12,100 bases of DNA from the NCBI GenBank assembly GCA_937919945.1, contig CALESY010000166.1, positions 1-12,100 of the forward strand. Reading direction: 5' to 3'. Shown here piece after piece: positions 5,184 through 12,100 of the stretch. Below the pieces are notes generated by a model. The model did not search any database. It had not been told where the DNA came from and saw only the letters and a list, made by a program, of their open reading frames with translations. This DNA comes from an uncultured Chitinophagaceae bacterium. GTDB taxonomy: Bacteria; Bacteroidota; Bacteroidia; Chitinophagales; Chitinophagaceae. Numbering within the stretch: position 1 is the stretch's first letter; every line of letters begins with the position of its first letter. Position numbers and translations under genes: made by a program.

Positions 5184-7145
5184 GTGGGTCACAAAAATCT
5201 TAACAAAGCCAGTTTTGCCGGGCTAATCATAGCTCTTGGCATTATCTACGGCGACATCGGCACTTCACCACTTTACGTTTTCAACGCTATTTGTAATGGT
5301 AAAGAAATAAGCGAATTGCTTATCATCGGGGGGTTATCGTGTATTATATGGACACTGACACTACAAACTACCGTTAAGTACGTACTATTAACACTTAAAG
5401 CAGATAATAAGGGCGAGGGCGGTATATTTTCGCTCTTTGCATTGGTACGCAGGCATGGAAAATGGACCGTATTCCCTGCTATGGTTGGCGGTGCAGCACT
5501 ACTTGCCGATGGTATGATAACCCCTCCCATATCAGTAGCATCTGCTGTTGAGGGTTTACGAAATATACCTGCCTTACATGATATAACAGACTGGACTATT
5601 GTTAATATCATATTAGCCATTATTACAGGTCTGTTCTTCTTCCAGCAATTTGGTACAGGTGCTATTGGTAAAGCATTTGGTCCTATTATGACGATATGGT
5701 TCTTAATGTTGGCCGTATTAGGTGTCTATCATATCAACGACGATTGGAGTATTTTAAAAGCATTCAACCCCTCATACGCTTTTGAATTACTAACTATGTA
5801 CCCCAAAGGGTTCTGGATATTGGGTGCAGTGTTTCTTTGTACAACAGGTGCAGAAGCATTGTATTCAGACCTTGGCCACTGCGGCAGGGGCAATATTCGC
5901 ATATCTTGGATATTCGTTAAGTCCGCATTGATACTCAACTACCTTGGGCAAGGCGCATGGTTATTGACACAAAAAGGCAAAGTGTGGGACAGCTCTGCAC
6001 TTAACCCTTTCTACGAATTGATGCCACAATGGTTTGTACTACCAGGCATTATTATAGCTACAATGGCAGCCATCATTGCCAGTCAGGCTTTAATTTCAGG
6101 TTCTTTTACGCTCATCAGTGAGGCCATCAAACTGAATTTGTGGCCTAAAATGAAAATCAACTACCCTACTGTTGAGCGTGGCCAGTTATTTATCCCCGGT
6201 ATCAACTTCCTATTATTTGCAGGTTGTACAAGTGTAGTGTTGATATTCCAAAAATCATCGAATATGGAAGCGGCTTATGGCCTTGCCATTACATTGTGTA
6301 TGATAATGACATCTTGCCTATTTGCTTATTTCATGTTCATAAAACGCGTGCCTATAATATGGATAGTAGCGTACTTGTTCGTATTCCTCAGTATTGAGTT
6401 TTCATTTCTTGTAGCCAATCTCGAAAAATTCCCGCATGGTGGTTATGTAGCATTGATTGTAGGTGGCATATTATTCCTTGTAATGATTGTATGGTTCAAA
6501 GCACGTAAAATCAAAAACCGCTATGTGGAGTTTGTAAGGCTGGAAGACTATGTACCCATACTGCAAGAATTGAGCAACGACAAAACCATCCCCAAATACT
6601 CTACACACCTTGTGTACCTGACAAGTGCCAACAACCCTAAAGAGATAGAACACAAAATCATCTTCTCAATACTATACCGCAAACCAAAACGTGCAGATAT
6701 TTATTGGTTTGTACACGTAGATGTATTAGATGACCCCTACACAATGGAATATGCTGTACAAACAATCGTACCCAACGAAATTATCCGTATCGAATTCCGT
6801 TTAGGTTTCCGTGTAGAACATAAAATACAACTTATGTTCCGCAAAGTGGTAGAGGAAATGGTGCATAATAAAGAAGTAAACGTAGTGAGCCGTTACGAGT
6901 CTTTAAGTAAGAATAACGTAAAAGGTGATTTTCGTTTTATTGTTATGGAGAAGTTCCTTTCTCGTGATAACGACTTGCCTTTGTGGGAACGCCTTGTAAT
7001 GCGTGGTTACTTCATGCTGAAAAAGATAAGTCTTTCTGAAGAACGTGGCTTCGGACTGGATTCATCGGACGTTACGGTAGAGAAATATCCCATCATCGTA
7101 TCAAATGTTTCAGATTTCAACCTCAAGCGTATAGAGGAAGATTAA
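5184..7145 (+). CDS. kup: KUP-family potassium uptake protein
   Basis: 653 residues. Kup imports K+ with H+ across the inner membrane. Family hallmarks are GIIYGDIGTSPLYVF (19-33), ADNKGEGGIFSLFALVRR (73-90) and DGMITPPISVASAVEGL (109-125), followed by a series of hydrophobic helices (about twelve in all, to about residue 440). A hydrophilic cytoplasmic C-terminal domain makes up the last 200 residues. Length and domain order agree with full-length KUP/HAK/KT transporters. The start is GTG at 5184: there is an in-frame stop 16 bases further upstream, no ATG or TTG between, and the next in-frame ATG comes only at residue 100, after essential motifs. An exact -7 promoter element lies 28 bases upstream. 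The gene converges with lpxK, with only 6 bases between the stop codons. Confidence 0.96.
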   Translation: MGHKNLNKASFAGLIIALGIIYGDIGTSPLYVFNAICNGKEISELLIIGGLSCIIWTLTLQTTVKYVLLTLKADNKGEGGIFSLFALVRRHGKWTVFPAMVGGAALLADGMITPPISVASAVEGLRNIPALHDITDWTIVNIILAIITGLFFFQQFGTGAIGKAFGPIMTIWFLMLAVLGVYHINDDWSILKAFNPSYAFELLTMYPKGFWILGAVFLCTTGAEALYSDLGHCGRGNIRISWIFVKSALILNYLGQGAWLLTQKGKVWDSSALNPFYELMPQWFVLPGIIIATMAAIIASQALISGSFTLISEAIKLNLWPKMKINYPTVERGQLFIPGINFLLFAGCTSVVLIFQKSSNMEAAYGLAITLCMIMTSCLFAYFMFIKRVPIIWIVAYLFVFLSIEFSFLVANLEKFPHGGYVALIVGGILFLVMIVWFKARKIKNRYVEFVRLEDYVPILQELSNDKTIPKYSTHLVYLTSANNPKEIEHKIIFSILYRKPKRADIYWFVHVDVLDDPYTMEYAVQTIVPNEIIRIEFRLGFRVEHKIQLMFRKVVEEMVHNKEVNVVSRYESLSKNNVKGDFRFIVMEKFLSRDNDLPLWERLVMRGYFMLKKISLSEERGFGLDSSDVTVEKYPIIVSNVSDFNLKRIEED

Positions 7146-7151
7146 GGCATC

Positions 7152-8252
7152 TTATAATATTTCTTCATAAATAAGCTCGTTATTTTCGCCGCTTATTTCA
7201 TTTTCTATGTAGCTGTTAATAGCACTGTCAAACGCTACATTACCATTAAAGAGAAAAGCAACTTGTATGGGTAGCACTGCTATCTGTACCCCCCACTCTT
7301 TTAGTTTATCGGCGTGTAAGTGTAGGCGGGTAGCATCTTTTTCGGTTGTAATGATGACTTTATTATTTACTCCCCAATTGTTGTAGGCTTCTTTTATTTC
7401 TTCGATATCTCGGTTCAGGAAATAGTGGTGGTCTGCATAGGTTAAGATATGTGTATCTTCTGTGTGTTTTTTGATGTGTTGTACGAATGGTTCGGGCTTT
7501 GCAATGCCACATACTATCAGTGCGTTTTTACCTTGCATGCTCACAGCCTCTCTGGTAAACATATCATAGGCAGTACCGTATTCTATAGTCGTAAAAAACA
7601 CCTGTTGCTGTGGCAATGGGTTGATGCGCTGTATTATTTCATCTGCAGCAGTTTTGTTCAAGTCTGCTGGGCATTTAGATACAATAATAATATTTGCACG
7701 TTGATAGGCATTACGCCCCTCTCTTAGCGTGCCTATCGGTAAAATATAATCTTTAAAGAATGGCTTTGAGTAGTCTGTTATTAGTATGTTTCTACCTGCC
7801 TTCACACTACGGTGTTGGTATGCATCGTCCAGCAATACCACTTCTGTTTCGGGTCGTTTTTGTATCAGGCTAGGTATGCCCGTCATCCTTTCTTCTGCTA
7901 CACTTACAGCCAAGTCGGGAAACTTCATGAAATACTGCATGGGCTCATCGCCTATACGAAGTGCGTTGGTATCTTCTGTTGCTAATAAAAAACCTTGTGT
8001 ACGGCGTTTATAGCCTCGGCTCATTGTGGCTACCCTGTATCTGTATTGCAATAGTCTTATCAGGTATTCTACATGCGGTGTTTTACCTGTACCCCCTACT
8101 GATAAATTGCCTACTGTTATTATTGGCACGCTGAATTGTACAGACGAAAAAAAGCCTGTGTCGTACAGTCGGTTTCGTAGCCATACTACAGCACCATACA
8201 CAAGAGCAAAAGGATAAAGGAATATTTTTACAAAAGAGAAAAAAGGCTTCAT
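7152..8252 (-). CDS. lpxK: Tetraacyldisaccharide 4'-kinase (lipid A synthesis)
   Basis: 366 residues. LpxK transfers phosphate from ATP to the 4' position of the lipid A disaccharide precursor at the inner membrane, the sixth step of the Raetz pathway. Visible are an N-terminal membrane-associating helix (FVKIFLYPFALVYGAVVWLR, 7-26), the Walker A loop VGNLSVGGTGKTP (47-59), MSRGYKR (77-83), GDEP (101-104), LDDAYQHR (141-148; many homologues have DDGFQHR), PIGTLREG (172-179) and the ADHHYF histidine motif (273-278). The ORF can be extended 8 codons to a GTG at 8276, but the ATG complementary to 8250-8252 fits the family N-terminus. No other lipid A gene is nearby. Its presence shows the host makes LPS-type lipid A. 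Confidence 0.95.
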   Translation of the reverse strand: MKPFFSFVKIFLYPFALVYGAVVWLRNRLYDTGFFSSVQFSVPIITVGNLSVGGTGKTPHVEYLIRLLQYRYRVATMSRGYKRRTQGFLLATEDTNALRIGDEPMQYFMKFPDLAVSVAEERMTGIPSLIQKRPETEVVLLDDAYQHRSVKAGRNILITDYSKPFFKDYILPIGTLREGRNAYQRANIIIVSKCPADLNKTAADEIIQRINPLPQQQVFFTTIEYGTAYDMFTREAVSMQGKNALIVCGIAKPEPFVQHIKKHTEDTHILTYADHHYFLNRDIEEIKEAYNNWGVNNKVIITTEKDATRLHLHADKLKEWGVQIAVLPIQVAFLFNGNVAFDSAINSYIENEISGENNELIYEEIL

Positions 8253-8282
8253 TACAAGGTAAATGTACCAAAACACTGGGAC

Positions 8283-8314
8283 TTGTTAAATGATAGTTAC
8301 TATACCTATATTAT
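8283..8314 (+). promoter_or_regulatory. Possible promoter of the GNAT gene
   Basis: TTG (8283-8285) is followed after 21 bases by TATATTAT (8307-8314), which keeps TAnnTT of the Bacteroidota -7 element but lacks its final TG. The spacing and a distance of 25 bases to the ATG are right. The match is imperfect and the call is tentative. Confidence 0.25.
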
Positions 8315-8339
8315 AAAAAACTTGACAGACATTTACTGC

Positions 8340-8933
8340 ATGAATTGGCCACAACACCCCGTAACATTAGAAGGCGAACGCGTAAAATTGCTACCGCTTG
8401 CCAACGAGCATTTTGATGAGCTTATTGCCGTTAGTACAGATAAACGGATTTGGGAGTTTCTTTCAAAACCCGGCTATGATGCCGATGTATTGCGTACTGA
8501 ATTGAAAAGTGCCTTACTGAAAAGAATAAATGGTGAAGAATACCCTTTTGTGATTATTGATAAACAAACCAAAACTATCATTGGCTGTACCCGATACATG
8601 GACATGTATGCAGAACATAGAAAGCTGGAAATAGGATGGACATGGTACAACCCAAATTATTGGGGTACAGGGCACAACCATGAATGTAAACTTCTATTAC
8701 TCACCCATGCATTTGAGGTTATGAATTGTGTACGTGTATCGCTTAAGACCTGGGACAAAAACCAACGCAGCCGCGCAGCCATCTTGAAGATAGGCGCTCA
8801 GTATGAGGGCATCTTGCGAAATGAACGTATCAGATACGATGGCACTATTCGTAACACGGTTGTTTTCAGCATTATAAAGGAAGAATGGCAAAGTGTAAAG
8901 CTGAGAATAGAAAAAAACATTCTCAAACAATAA
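8340..8933 (+). CDS. GNAT family N-acetyltransferase (RimJ/RimL-like)
   Basis: 197 residues. The Acetyltransf_3 type fold is seen in the opening HPVTLEGERVKLLPL (6-20), the acetyl-CoA-binding region LEIGWTWYNPNYWGTGHNHE (96-115) and the C-terminal half with TWDKNQRSRAAILKIGAQYE (137-156), GILRNERIRYDGTIRNTVVF and a final EEWQ. The phosphate-binding loop reads YWGTGHN, where the classical motif has Q/R-x-x-G-x-G/A; this variant is common in the subfamily. Relatives acetylate N-termini of ribosomal proteins or small amines; the substrate here is unknown. The ORF is open from a TTG at 8283, but those extra 19 residues lie in a putative promoter region and resemble nothing, so the ATG at 8340 is chosen. 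It is divergent from lpxK. Confidence 0.85.
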   Translation: MNWPQHPVTLEGERVKLLPLANEHFDELIAVSTDKRIWEFLSKPGYDADVLRTELKSALLKRINGEEYPFVIIDKQTKTIIGCTRYMDMYAEHRKLEIGWTWYNPNYWGTGHNHECKLLLLTHAFEVMNCVRVSLKTWDKNQRSRAAILKIGAQYEGILRNERIRYDGTIRNTVVFSIIKEEWQSVKLRIEKNILKQ

Positions 8934-8941
8934 ATATCAAT

Positions 8942-8970
8942 AAAAAAGCCAGCTATAAGCTGGCTTTTTT
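8942..8970. terminator. Bidirectional rho-independent terminator
   Basis: GCCAGCT (8948-8954) pairs with AGCTGGC (8958-8964) around a 3-base loop. It is preceded by AAAAAA and followed by TTTTTT, so it forms a full intrinsic terminator on either strand. It lies between the convergent GNAT gene and SPFH gene, 18 bases from the SPFH stop codon, and serves both. Confidence 0.88.
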
Positions 8971-8982
8971 ATTAGTTTAATA

Positions 8983-10902
8983 CTATTTCTCCCCATCTTT
9001 TTTTATTCGTTTATCGGCATCCATCATCTCCATCAACTTCAAACCAAGCAGGCCACTCATAGAACCATCAGTACCGCTATTGCCGCTAATGATAACATCT
9101 GGTATCACTTTGATGCTGTTCTTTCCAATTTCTTCTGTTATTTTATAACGTGTAAAGTTATCACCGCCCATGGCACGCACCTGTAGTTCGTATGCCTCTG
9201 CAGTAGACTTACCGATTGCAAGAATTTTCTCTGCTTCGGCATTACCTGTTTTCGCAATTTTTTCAGCTTCTGCAACGGCATTCAGTTTTGTTGACTCTGC
9301 CTGTGCTGCTGCACGCATTTTTGTGGCTTCCGCTTCTGCATTTGCACGCATTTTAGTAGCCTCTGCTTCCGCGTTTACTTGCAGTTTCAGGCTTGTAGCA
9401 TCACCTTCTGCTTTTTTTACTGTAGCATCGGCTGTACGTTGGGCTATCTCTACGCTCTGTTGTGCCTTTACTATATCCTTCTGCATATCTGCTATTGCTG
9501 TTTCTTTTTCTACACCCTGTCTTTTTTCCTGTGCCATACGTTGTGTTTCGTATGTCTTTTCTTCCTCCTGTGCTATTTTACGGTCTGTCAATGTCTTCAT
9601 CAATGCTTCTGGTGGTACTATATCACCTATCAATGTGTCAACTGCATTTACATTATACTGTTCCAACACTCGTTGAATATGTTCTTTTGCAGCATCCTGC
9701 CTTTCTTTACGTGTAGTAAGAAATGAAATAACATCACTGTCTTGAGCAGAGTTACGAAAATAGTTGCCTATTGTAGGCTCTAAAACCTGCGATACCAGGT
9801 TGTTCATACTACCGAAACGGGCTATCACTTTGGGTGCTTCGTTTGCGGGTATATGTATTATCTGCGCTACGTCAAGATTGAAAGGAAATCCGTCTTTTGA
9901 ACGAACAGTTATCGTACTCAAGTTCTTGTCAAGTGCATGCGATTCGCTACGTGCATTTGCCCAGTTCAGTACCAGATTGGTTGTTGGTACAACTTCTACT
10001 TTCATAGTATATACATTAATAGGATACTTACCTGGTCCTAACGGCTCCATCCATACACCTCGATAACCTTTCGACACGATATTACCGTGTTTAAATGTAT
10101 CACCTATCAGGTCTTTACCATCTTCACCCATATAACTGATGACTACACCCACATGACCAATGGGTACATCAGTCATTGGCCGCTCCTCTATTTGCACCGC
10201 CCACGGGTTTATGTAATATGAACCTGCAAGTATTACCTGTGGTTGTAAGCCACGGTTACCCCCAGATTTTAAGAAACTATCTATATCCTGAAAATTATTA
10301 TGCCCAGCAATATCTTTACCTGCAATCTGTCCTTGCGGCAATGGCTCACCGTCGAGTGTAGTTACAATACCCACCCTGTTTTCATTAATACTTACCTGTT
10401 CTGTAATTGCTATATCAAAGAGAAATGTATTGATACGATATGAGCCTGCTGTCATAAAAGCAGTTTGTCTGCCTCGTTGCCCACCATTTAATAGAAACTT
10501 CTCAGCATCTTGGTAGTTATCACAATCTACTTTGCGAGCTAGAATGCGGCCAGTCGGAATTTCTGCACCGTCTTTTGAAAGAACAAGACCCAGTTTACCT
10601 TCAGGTATTACAGTAAATGGCACCATATCCACGCTATATTGCCATGGCCACATAAACCAAAACAAACCAGGTGCTAATGTCTTAGCCTGAAAACCTGCCT
10701 CGCCATTTGTTGCTATTATTCGTCCATCTGGCAACTCTCTGTTAGAACCGAAGAGAACAAATTTTTTAGTAACTAATCCTATCTTGTCTTCAGGCACTAT
10801 TACCATACCAAATATTACACGAAGGATAATTTTGTAAAACACAAGTACTAGTATCAGTACAATTGCCCACCAATAGCTGGTGAGTACATCAGTGAAACTC
10901 AT
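8983..10902 (-). CDS. SPFH/flotillin-family membrane protein with N-terminal beta repeats
   Basis: 639 residues. A single N-terminal membrane helix (about 11-35) is followed by four tandem repeats of 60-75 residues (about 36-97, 99-170, 171-245, 246-306). They share a G-[IL]-V start, LPxGRI-like turns and [AG]G-x-Y-x-I-N ends. An SPFH/Band 7 domain follows (about 307-440, with ITVRSKDGFPFNLDVAQIIH and IGDIVPPEAL), then a long Ala/Glu-rich coiled coil (440-575) with five 11-residue repeats, and a Gly/Ser linker with a charged tail. SPFH proteins form large ring or cage oligomers that organise membrane microdomains and proteases. Most flotillins lack the four N-terminal repeats. The protein has no NfeD partner beside it and appears monocistronic. 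A near-match to the -7 element (TAATTTTT, 10926-10933 on the minus strand) lies 24 bases upstream of the ATG. Confidence 0.88.
   Translation of the reverse strand: MSFTDVLTSYWWAIVLILVLVFYKIILRVIFGMVIVPEDKIGLVTKKFVLFGSNRELPDGRIIATNGEAGFQAKTLAPGLFWFMWPWQYSVDMVPFTVIPEGKLGLVLSKDGAEIPTGRILARKVDCDNYQDAEKFLLNGGQRGRQTAFMTAGSYRINTFLFDIAITEQVSINENRVGIVTTLDGEPLPQGQIAGKDIAGHNNFQDIDSFLKSGGNRGLQPQVILAGSYYINPWAVQIEERPMTDVPIGHVGVVISYMGEDGKDLIGDTFKHGNIVSKGYRGVWMEPLGPGKYPINVYTMKVEVVPTTNLVLNWANARSESHALDKNLSTITVRSKDGFPFNLDVAQIIHIPANEAPKVIARFGSMNNLVSQVLEPTIGNYFRNSAQDSDVISFLTTRKERQDAAKEHIQRVLEQYNVNAVDTLIGDIVPPEALMKTLTDRKIAQEEEKTYETQRMAQEKRQGVEKETAIADMQKDIVKAQQSVEIAQRTADATVKKAEGDATSLKLQVNAEAEATKMRANAEAEATKMRAAAQAESTKLNAVAEAEKIAKTGNAEAEKILAIGKSTAEAYELQVRAMGGDNFTRYKITEEIGKNSIKVIPDVIISGNSGTDGSMSGLLGLKLMEMMDADKRIKKDGEK
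9211..9375 (-). repeat. Five 11-residue (33-base) repeats in the SPFH coiled coil
   Basis: Residues 510-564 read as five units of 11: NAEAEATKMRA, NAEAEATKMRA, AAQAESTKLNA, VAEAEKIAKTG, NAEAEKILAIG. An 11-residue period is the hendecad pattern of an almost straight, right-handed or untwisted coiled coil. The first two units are identical in protein but differ at several silent codon positions, so they are not a recent DNA duplication. Confidence 0.75.
9985..10797 (-). repeat. Four tandem protein repeats before the SPFH domain
   Basis: Units start at about residues 36, 99, 171 and 246. Aligned landmarks are KIGLVT / KLGLVL / RVGIVT / HVGVVI; then LPDGRI / IPTGRI / LPQGQI in units 1-3 (replaced by HGNI in unit 4); then APGLFWFMWP / TAGSYRINTF / LAGSYYINPW / GPGKYPINVY. 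Units 2 and 3 are closest, sharing also NYQDAEKFLLNGGQRG versus NFQDIDSFLKSGGNRG. Divergence is high at the DNA level, so the repeats are old. Confidence 0.7.
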
Positions 10903-11276
10903 AAATATTAAATGATTGATTGGTTAAAAATTACCTAAGCTAAGTGGCAGCCTAGCAGGGTTTAGTTTAATGGTATATACATGTTATTTAAACATCTAAA
11001 CAAGGTGGATGAACCATTTTCTTGTGGTTAACCATCGTTTCTTTTATAAAGAAAACAAAATTCTTGATGCAAATAATATTTACTACGGCATAGAAAGTAG
11101 TATTTAGGGGGGCAGATGGTGTGGTAATACACATGGATTACTATTGGTTGTTTATTACAGCTATATTACAAAAAACGTACCATCTTTTGATTTCTTTAAC
11201 AGTAATTACTCACTGTAAGTCATGTTTATTTTAATGCTCGGGCTTTACCGTTATCTTTGCACATTGTTCATACAAT
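10903..11276. other. 374-base intergenic region between SPFH gene and purM
   Basis: Divergent upstream region, AT-rich. It holds the -7 element of purM (11252-11259) and a weak -7 candidate for the SPFH gene on the minus strand (10926-10933). It also has a 10-base palindrome TGGTTAACCA (11025-11034), a 7-bp TTTCTTT/AAAGAAA hairpin (11038-11054) and a TACTAC/GTAGTA hairpin (11081-11102). A 32-codon ORF (11009-11107, plus strand) begins right after AAGGTGG, with no family resemblance and too short a spacing for a ribosome binding site. I see no tRNA, riboswitch or terminator. The region is longer than two divergent promoters need. Confidence 0.5.
11252..11259 (+). promoter_or_regulatory. Bacteroidota -7 element of purM
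   Basis: TATCTTTG matches TAnnTTTG exactly, 17 bases before the purM ATG, giving a leader of only about ten bases. No TTTG is found at the usual -33 position; TTTA at 11225-11228 is the nearest, 23 bases upstream. No purine-type riboswitch is seen in such a short leader. Confidence 0.6.
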
Positions 11277-12100
11277 ATGGCAGACAATAACAGGTATAAC
11301 CTGCGCGGTGTTTCTGCGCAAAAAGAAGATGTACACAAAGCAATAGCCAAGCTCGATAAAGGGCTATACCCGAACGCTTTTTGTAAAATATACCCCGACT
11401 ATTGGGGCGGTGATGACGCTTATTGCAACCTGATGCATGCAGATGGTGCAGGTACAAAGTCATCACTGGCATACCTGTATTGGAAAGAAACAGGAGATTT
11501 GAGTGTATGGAAAGGCATTGCTATTGATAGTATCGTTATGAATATTGATGACCTGCTATGCGTTGGGGCAACCGGACCGTTTACATACTCATCTACAATT
11601 GGTCGTAATAAAAACCTGATACCCGGCGAGGTTATCTCAGAAATAATTAACGGCACGCAGTCTTATTTCAACACGTTGGCTGAATATGGTATAAATGTAA
11701 TGCTGATGGGGGGCGAAACTGCTGATGTAGGCGACCTTGTACGCACTGTGATAGTTGACGGAACGATGAGCTGCCGGATGCGTAGAGATAAACTGATTAC
11801 TACTGAAAAGATGGCACCTGGCGATGTCGTCGTATCATTGGCAAGCTACGGACAAGCTACATACGAAACAGAATATAACAGCGGTATGGGTAGCAACGGG
11901 CTGACAAGTGCCCGCCACGAGATGTTGAAAAAAGAATATGCCGTAAAATACCCCGAAAGTGTTGACCCGGGGCTGCCGGAAGAAGTTGTTTACAATGGTA
12001 AATACAACCTTACGGATGCCACCGAAACACCCCTGAATGAAAATAAGAAGATACTATCCCCTACCCGTACCTATGAGCCGGCTGAAATAAAGATATTACA
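11277..12100 (+). CDS. purM: Phosphoribosylformylglycinamidine cyclo-ligase (AIR synthase), C-terminus cut by window edge
   Basis: The first 274 codons are visible. PurM closes the imidazole ring of AIR from FGAM and ATP, the fifth step of de novo purine synthesis, in the cytoplasm. The sequence has HADGAGTKSSLAYLYW (54-69, equivalent to the GTDGVGTKL block), IAIDSIVMNIDDLLCVGA (82-99), then STIGRNKNLIPGEVI, the LMGGETADVGD motif (143-153) and the GSNGLTSARHEML segment (205-217) that opens the second AIRS domain. It is of the Bacteroidota type, recognisable by YNLRGVSAQKEDVHKAI at the start, and differs from E. coli PurM in length and detail. Start: ATG at 11277 agrees with the family N-terminus and lies just after an exact -7 element. 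No other pur gene is in view. Confidence 0.92.
   Translation, partial: MADNNRYNLRGVSAQKEDVHKAIAKLDKGLYPNAFCKIYPDYWGGDDAYCNLMHADGAGTKSSLAYLYWKETGDLSVWKGIAIDSIVMNIDDLLCVGATGPFTYSSTIGRNKNLIPGEVISEIINGTQSYFNTLAEYGINVMLMGGETADVGDLVRTVIVDGTMSCRMRRDKLITTEKMAPGDVVVSLASYGQATYETEYNSGMGSNGLTSARHEMLKKEYAVKYPESVDPGLPEEVVYNGKYNLTDATETPLNENKKILSPTRTYEPAEIKIL

Noticed and set aside
8253..8276. GTG start extending LpxK by 8 residues
   Set aside because: The ATG at 8252 gives the expected family N-terminus; the GTG extension adds nothing recognisable.
8283..8339. TTG start extending the GNAT protein by 19 residues
   Set aside because: The added residues resemble no GNAT N-terminus and overlap the likely promoter; the ATG at 8340 is followed by typical family sequence.
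9170..9676. 168-codon ORF on the plus strand opposite the SPFH coiled coil
   Set aside because: Its Ala/Ser-rich repeats are the mirror of the Ala/Glu-rich coiled-coil codons; it is a composition shadow.
11025..11034. Palindrome TGGTTAACCA as an operator
   Set aside because: A single 10-base palindrome in AT-rich DNA, far from both expected transcription starts; no second copy in the window to support a binding site.
1..12100. CRISPR array, insertion sequence, phage or defence island
   Set aside because: No spaced direct repeats, transposase, integrase, terminal repeats or recognised defence genes were found; gene content and codon style are uniform across the window.

Overview
The window looks like chromosomal DNA of a Gram-negative member of the Bacteroidota, probably close to the Chitinophagaceae (the phylum is well supported, the family is a guess from protein style). 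The reasons are: several genes are preceded by the phylum-specific -7 promoter element TAnnTTTG, once with a proper TTTG -33 box; Shine-Dalgarno sequences are essentially absent; DNA is moderately AT-rich; LpxK implies lipid A; and the PurM, Kup and SPFH proteins are of the type seen in this phylum. The content is mostly housekeeping and envelope genes. I see no transposon, phage gene, CRISPR array, tRNA or rRNA.

Layout. 1-1867 is read leftwards: the start of an RlmK/RlmI-like rRNA methyltransferase (cut by the left edge), a DUF2721 membrane protein, a 372-base stretch holding two terminator-like hairpins that bracket a 29-codon cysteine-rich small ORF, and an exported MORN-repeat protein. 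The MORN gene sits 8 bases behind an A-type iron-sulfur carrier (1876-2220). A divergent control region (2221-2380) then leads rightwards into frr (ribosome recycling factor) and a di-iron membrane hydroxylase resembling alkylglycerol monooxygenase (2990-3886). Next, leftwards, come an EVE-domain protein and a zinc-ribbon SAM methyltransferase, 6 bases apart. Rightwards is kup (K+ uptake, GTG start), which converges with lpxK (lipid A 4'-kinase). A GNAT acetyltransferase is divergent from lpxK and converges, across a bidirectional terminator, with a large SPFH/flotillin-family protein (8983-10902). After a 374-base intergenic region, purM starts and runs off the right edge.

How the genes relate. 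Most neighbours are functionally unrelated singletons or two-gene units, as is common in this phylum. Two themes recur: translation and RNA maintenance (RlmK-like methyltransferase, frr, possibly the EVE protein and GNAT protein) and membrane or envelope functions (DUF2721, AGMO-like hydroxylase, Kup, LpxK, SPFH protein).

Most interesting items. The SPFH protein carries four tandem beta-type repeats before the SPFH domain and five 11-residue repeats in its coiled coil, an order of parts reminiscent of the eukaryotic major vault protein. The small cysteine-rich ORF boxed between two terminators is the best candidate for an undescribed gene. Several start codons were moved from the longest possible ORF to a more credible internal ATG.
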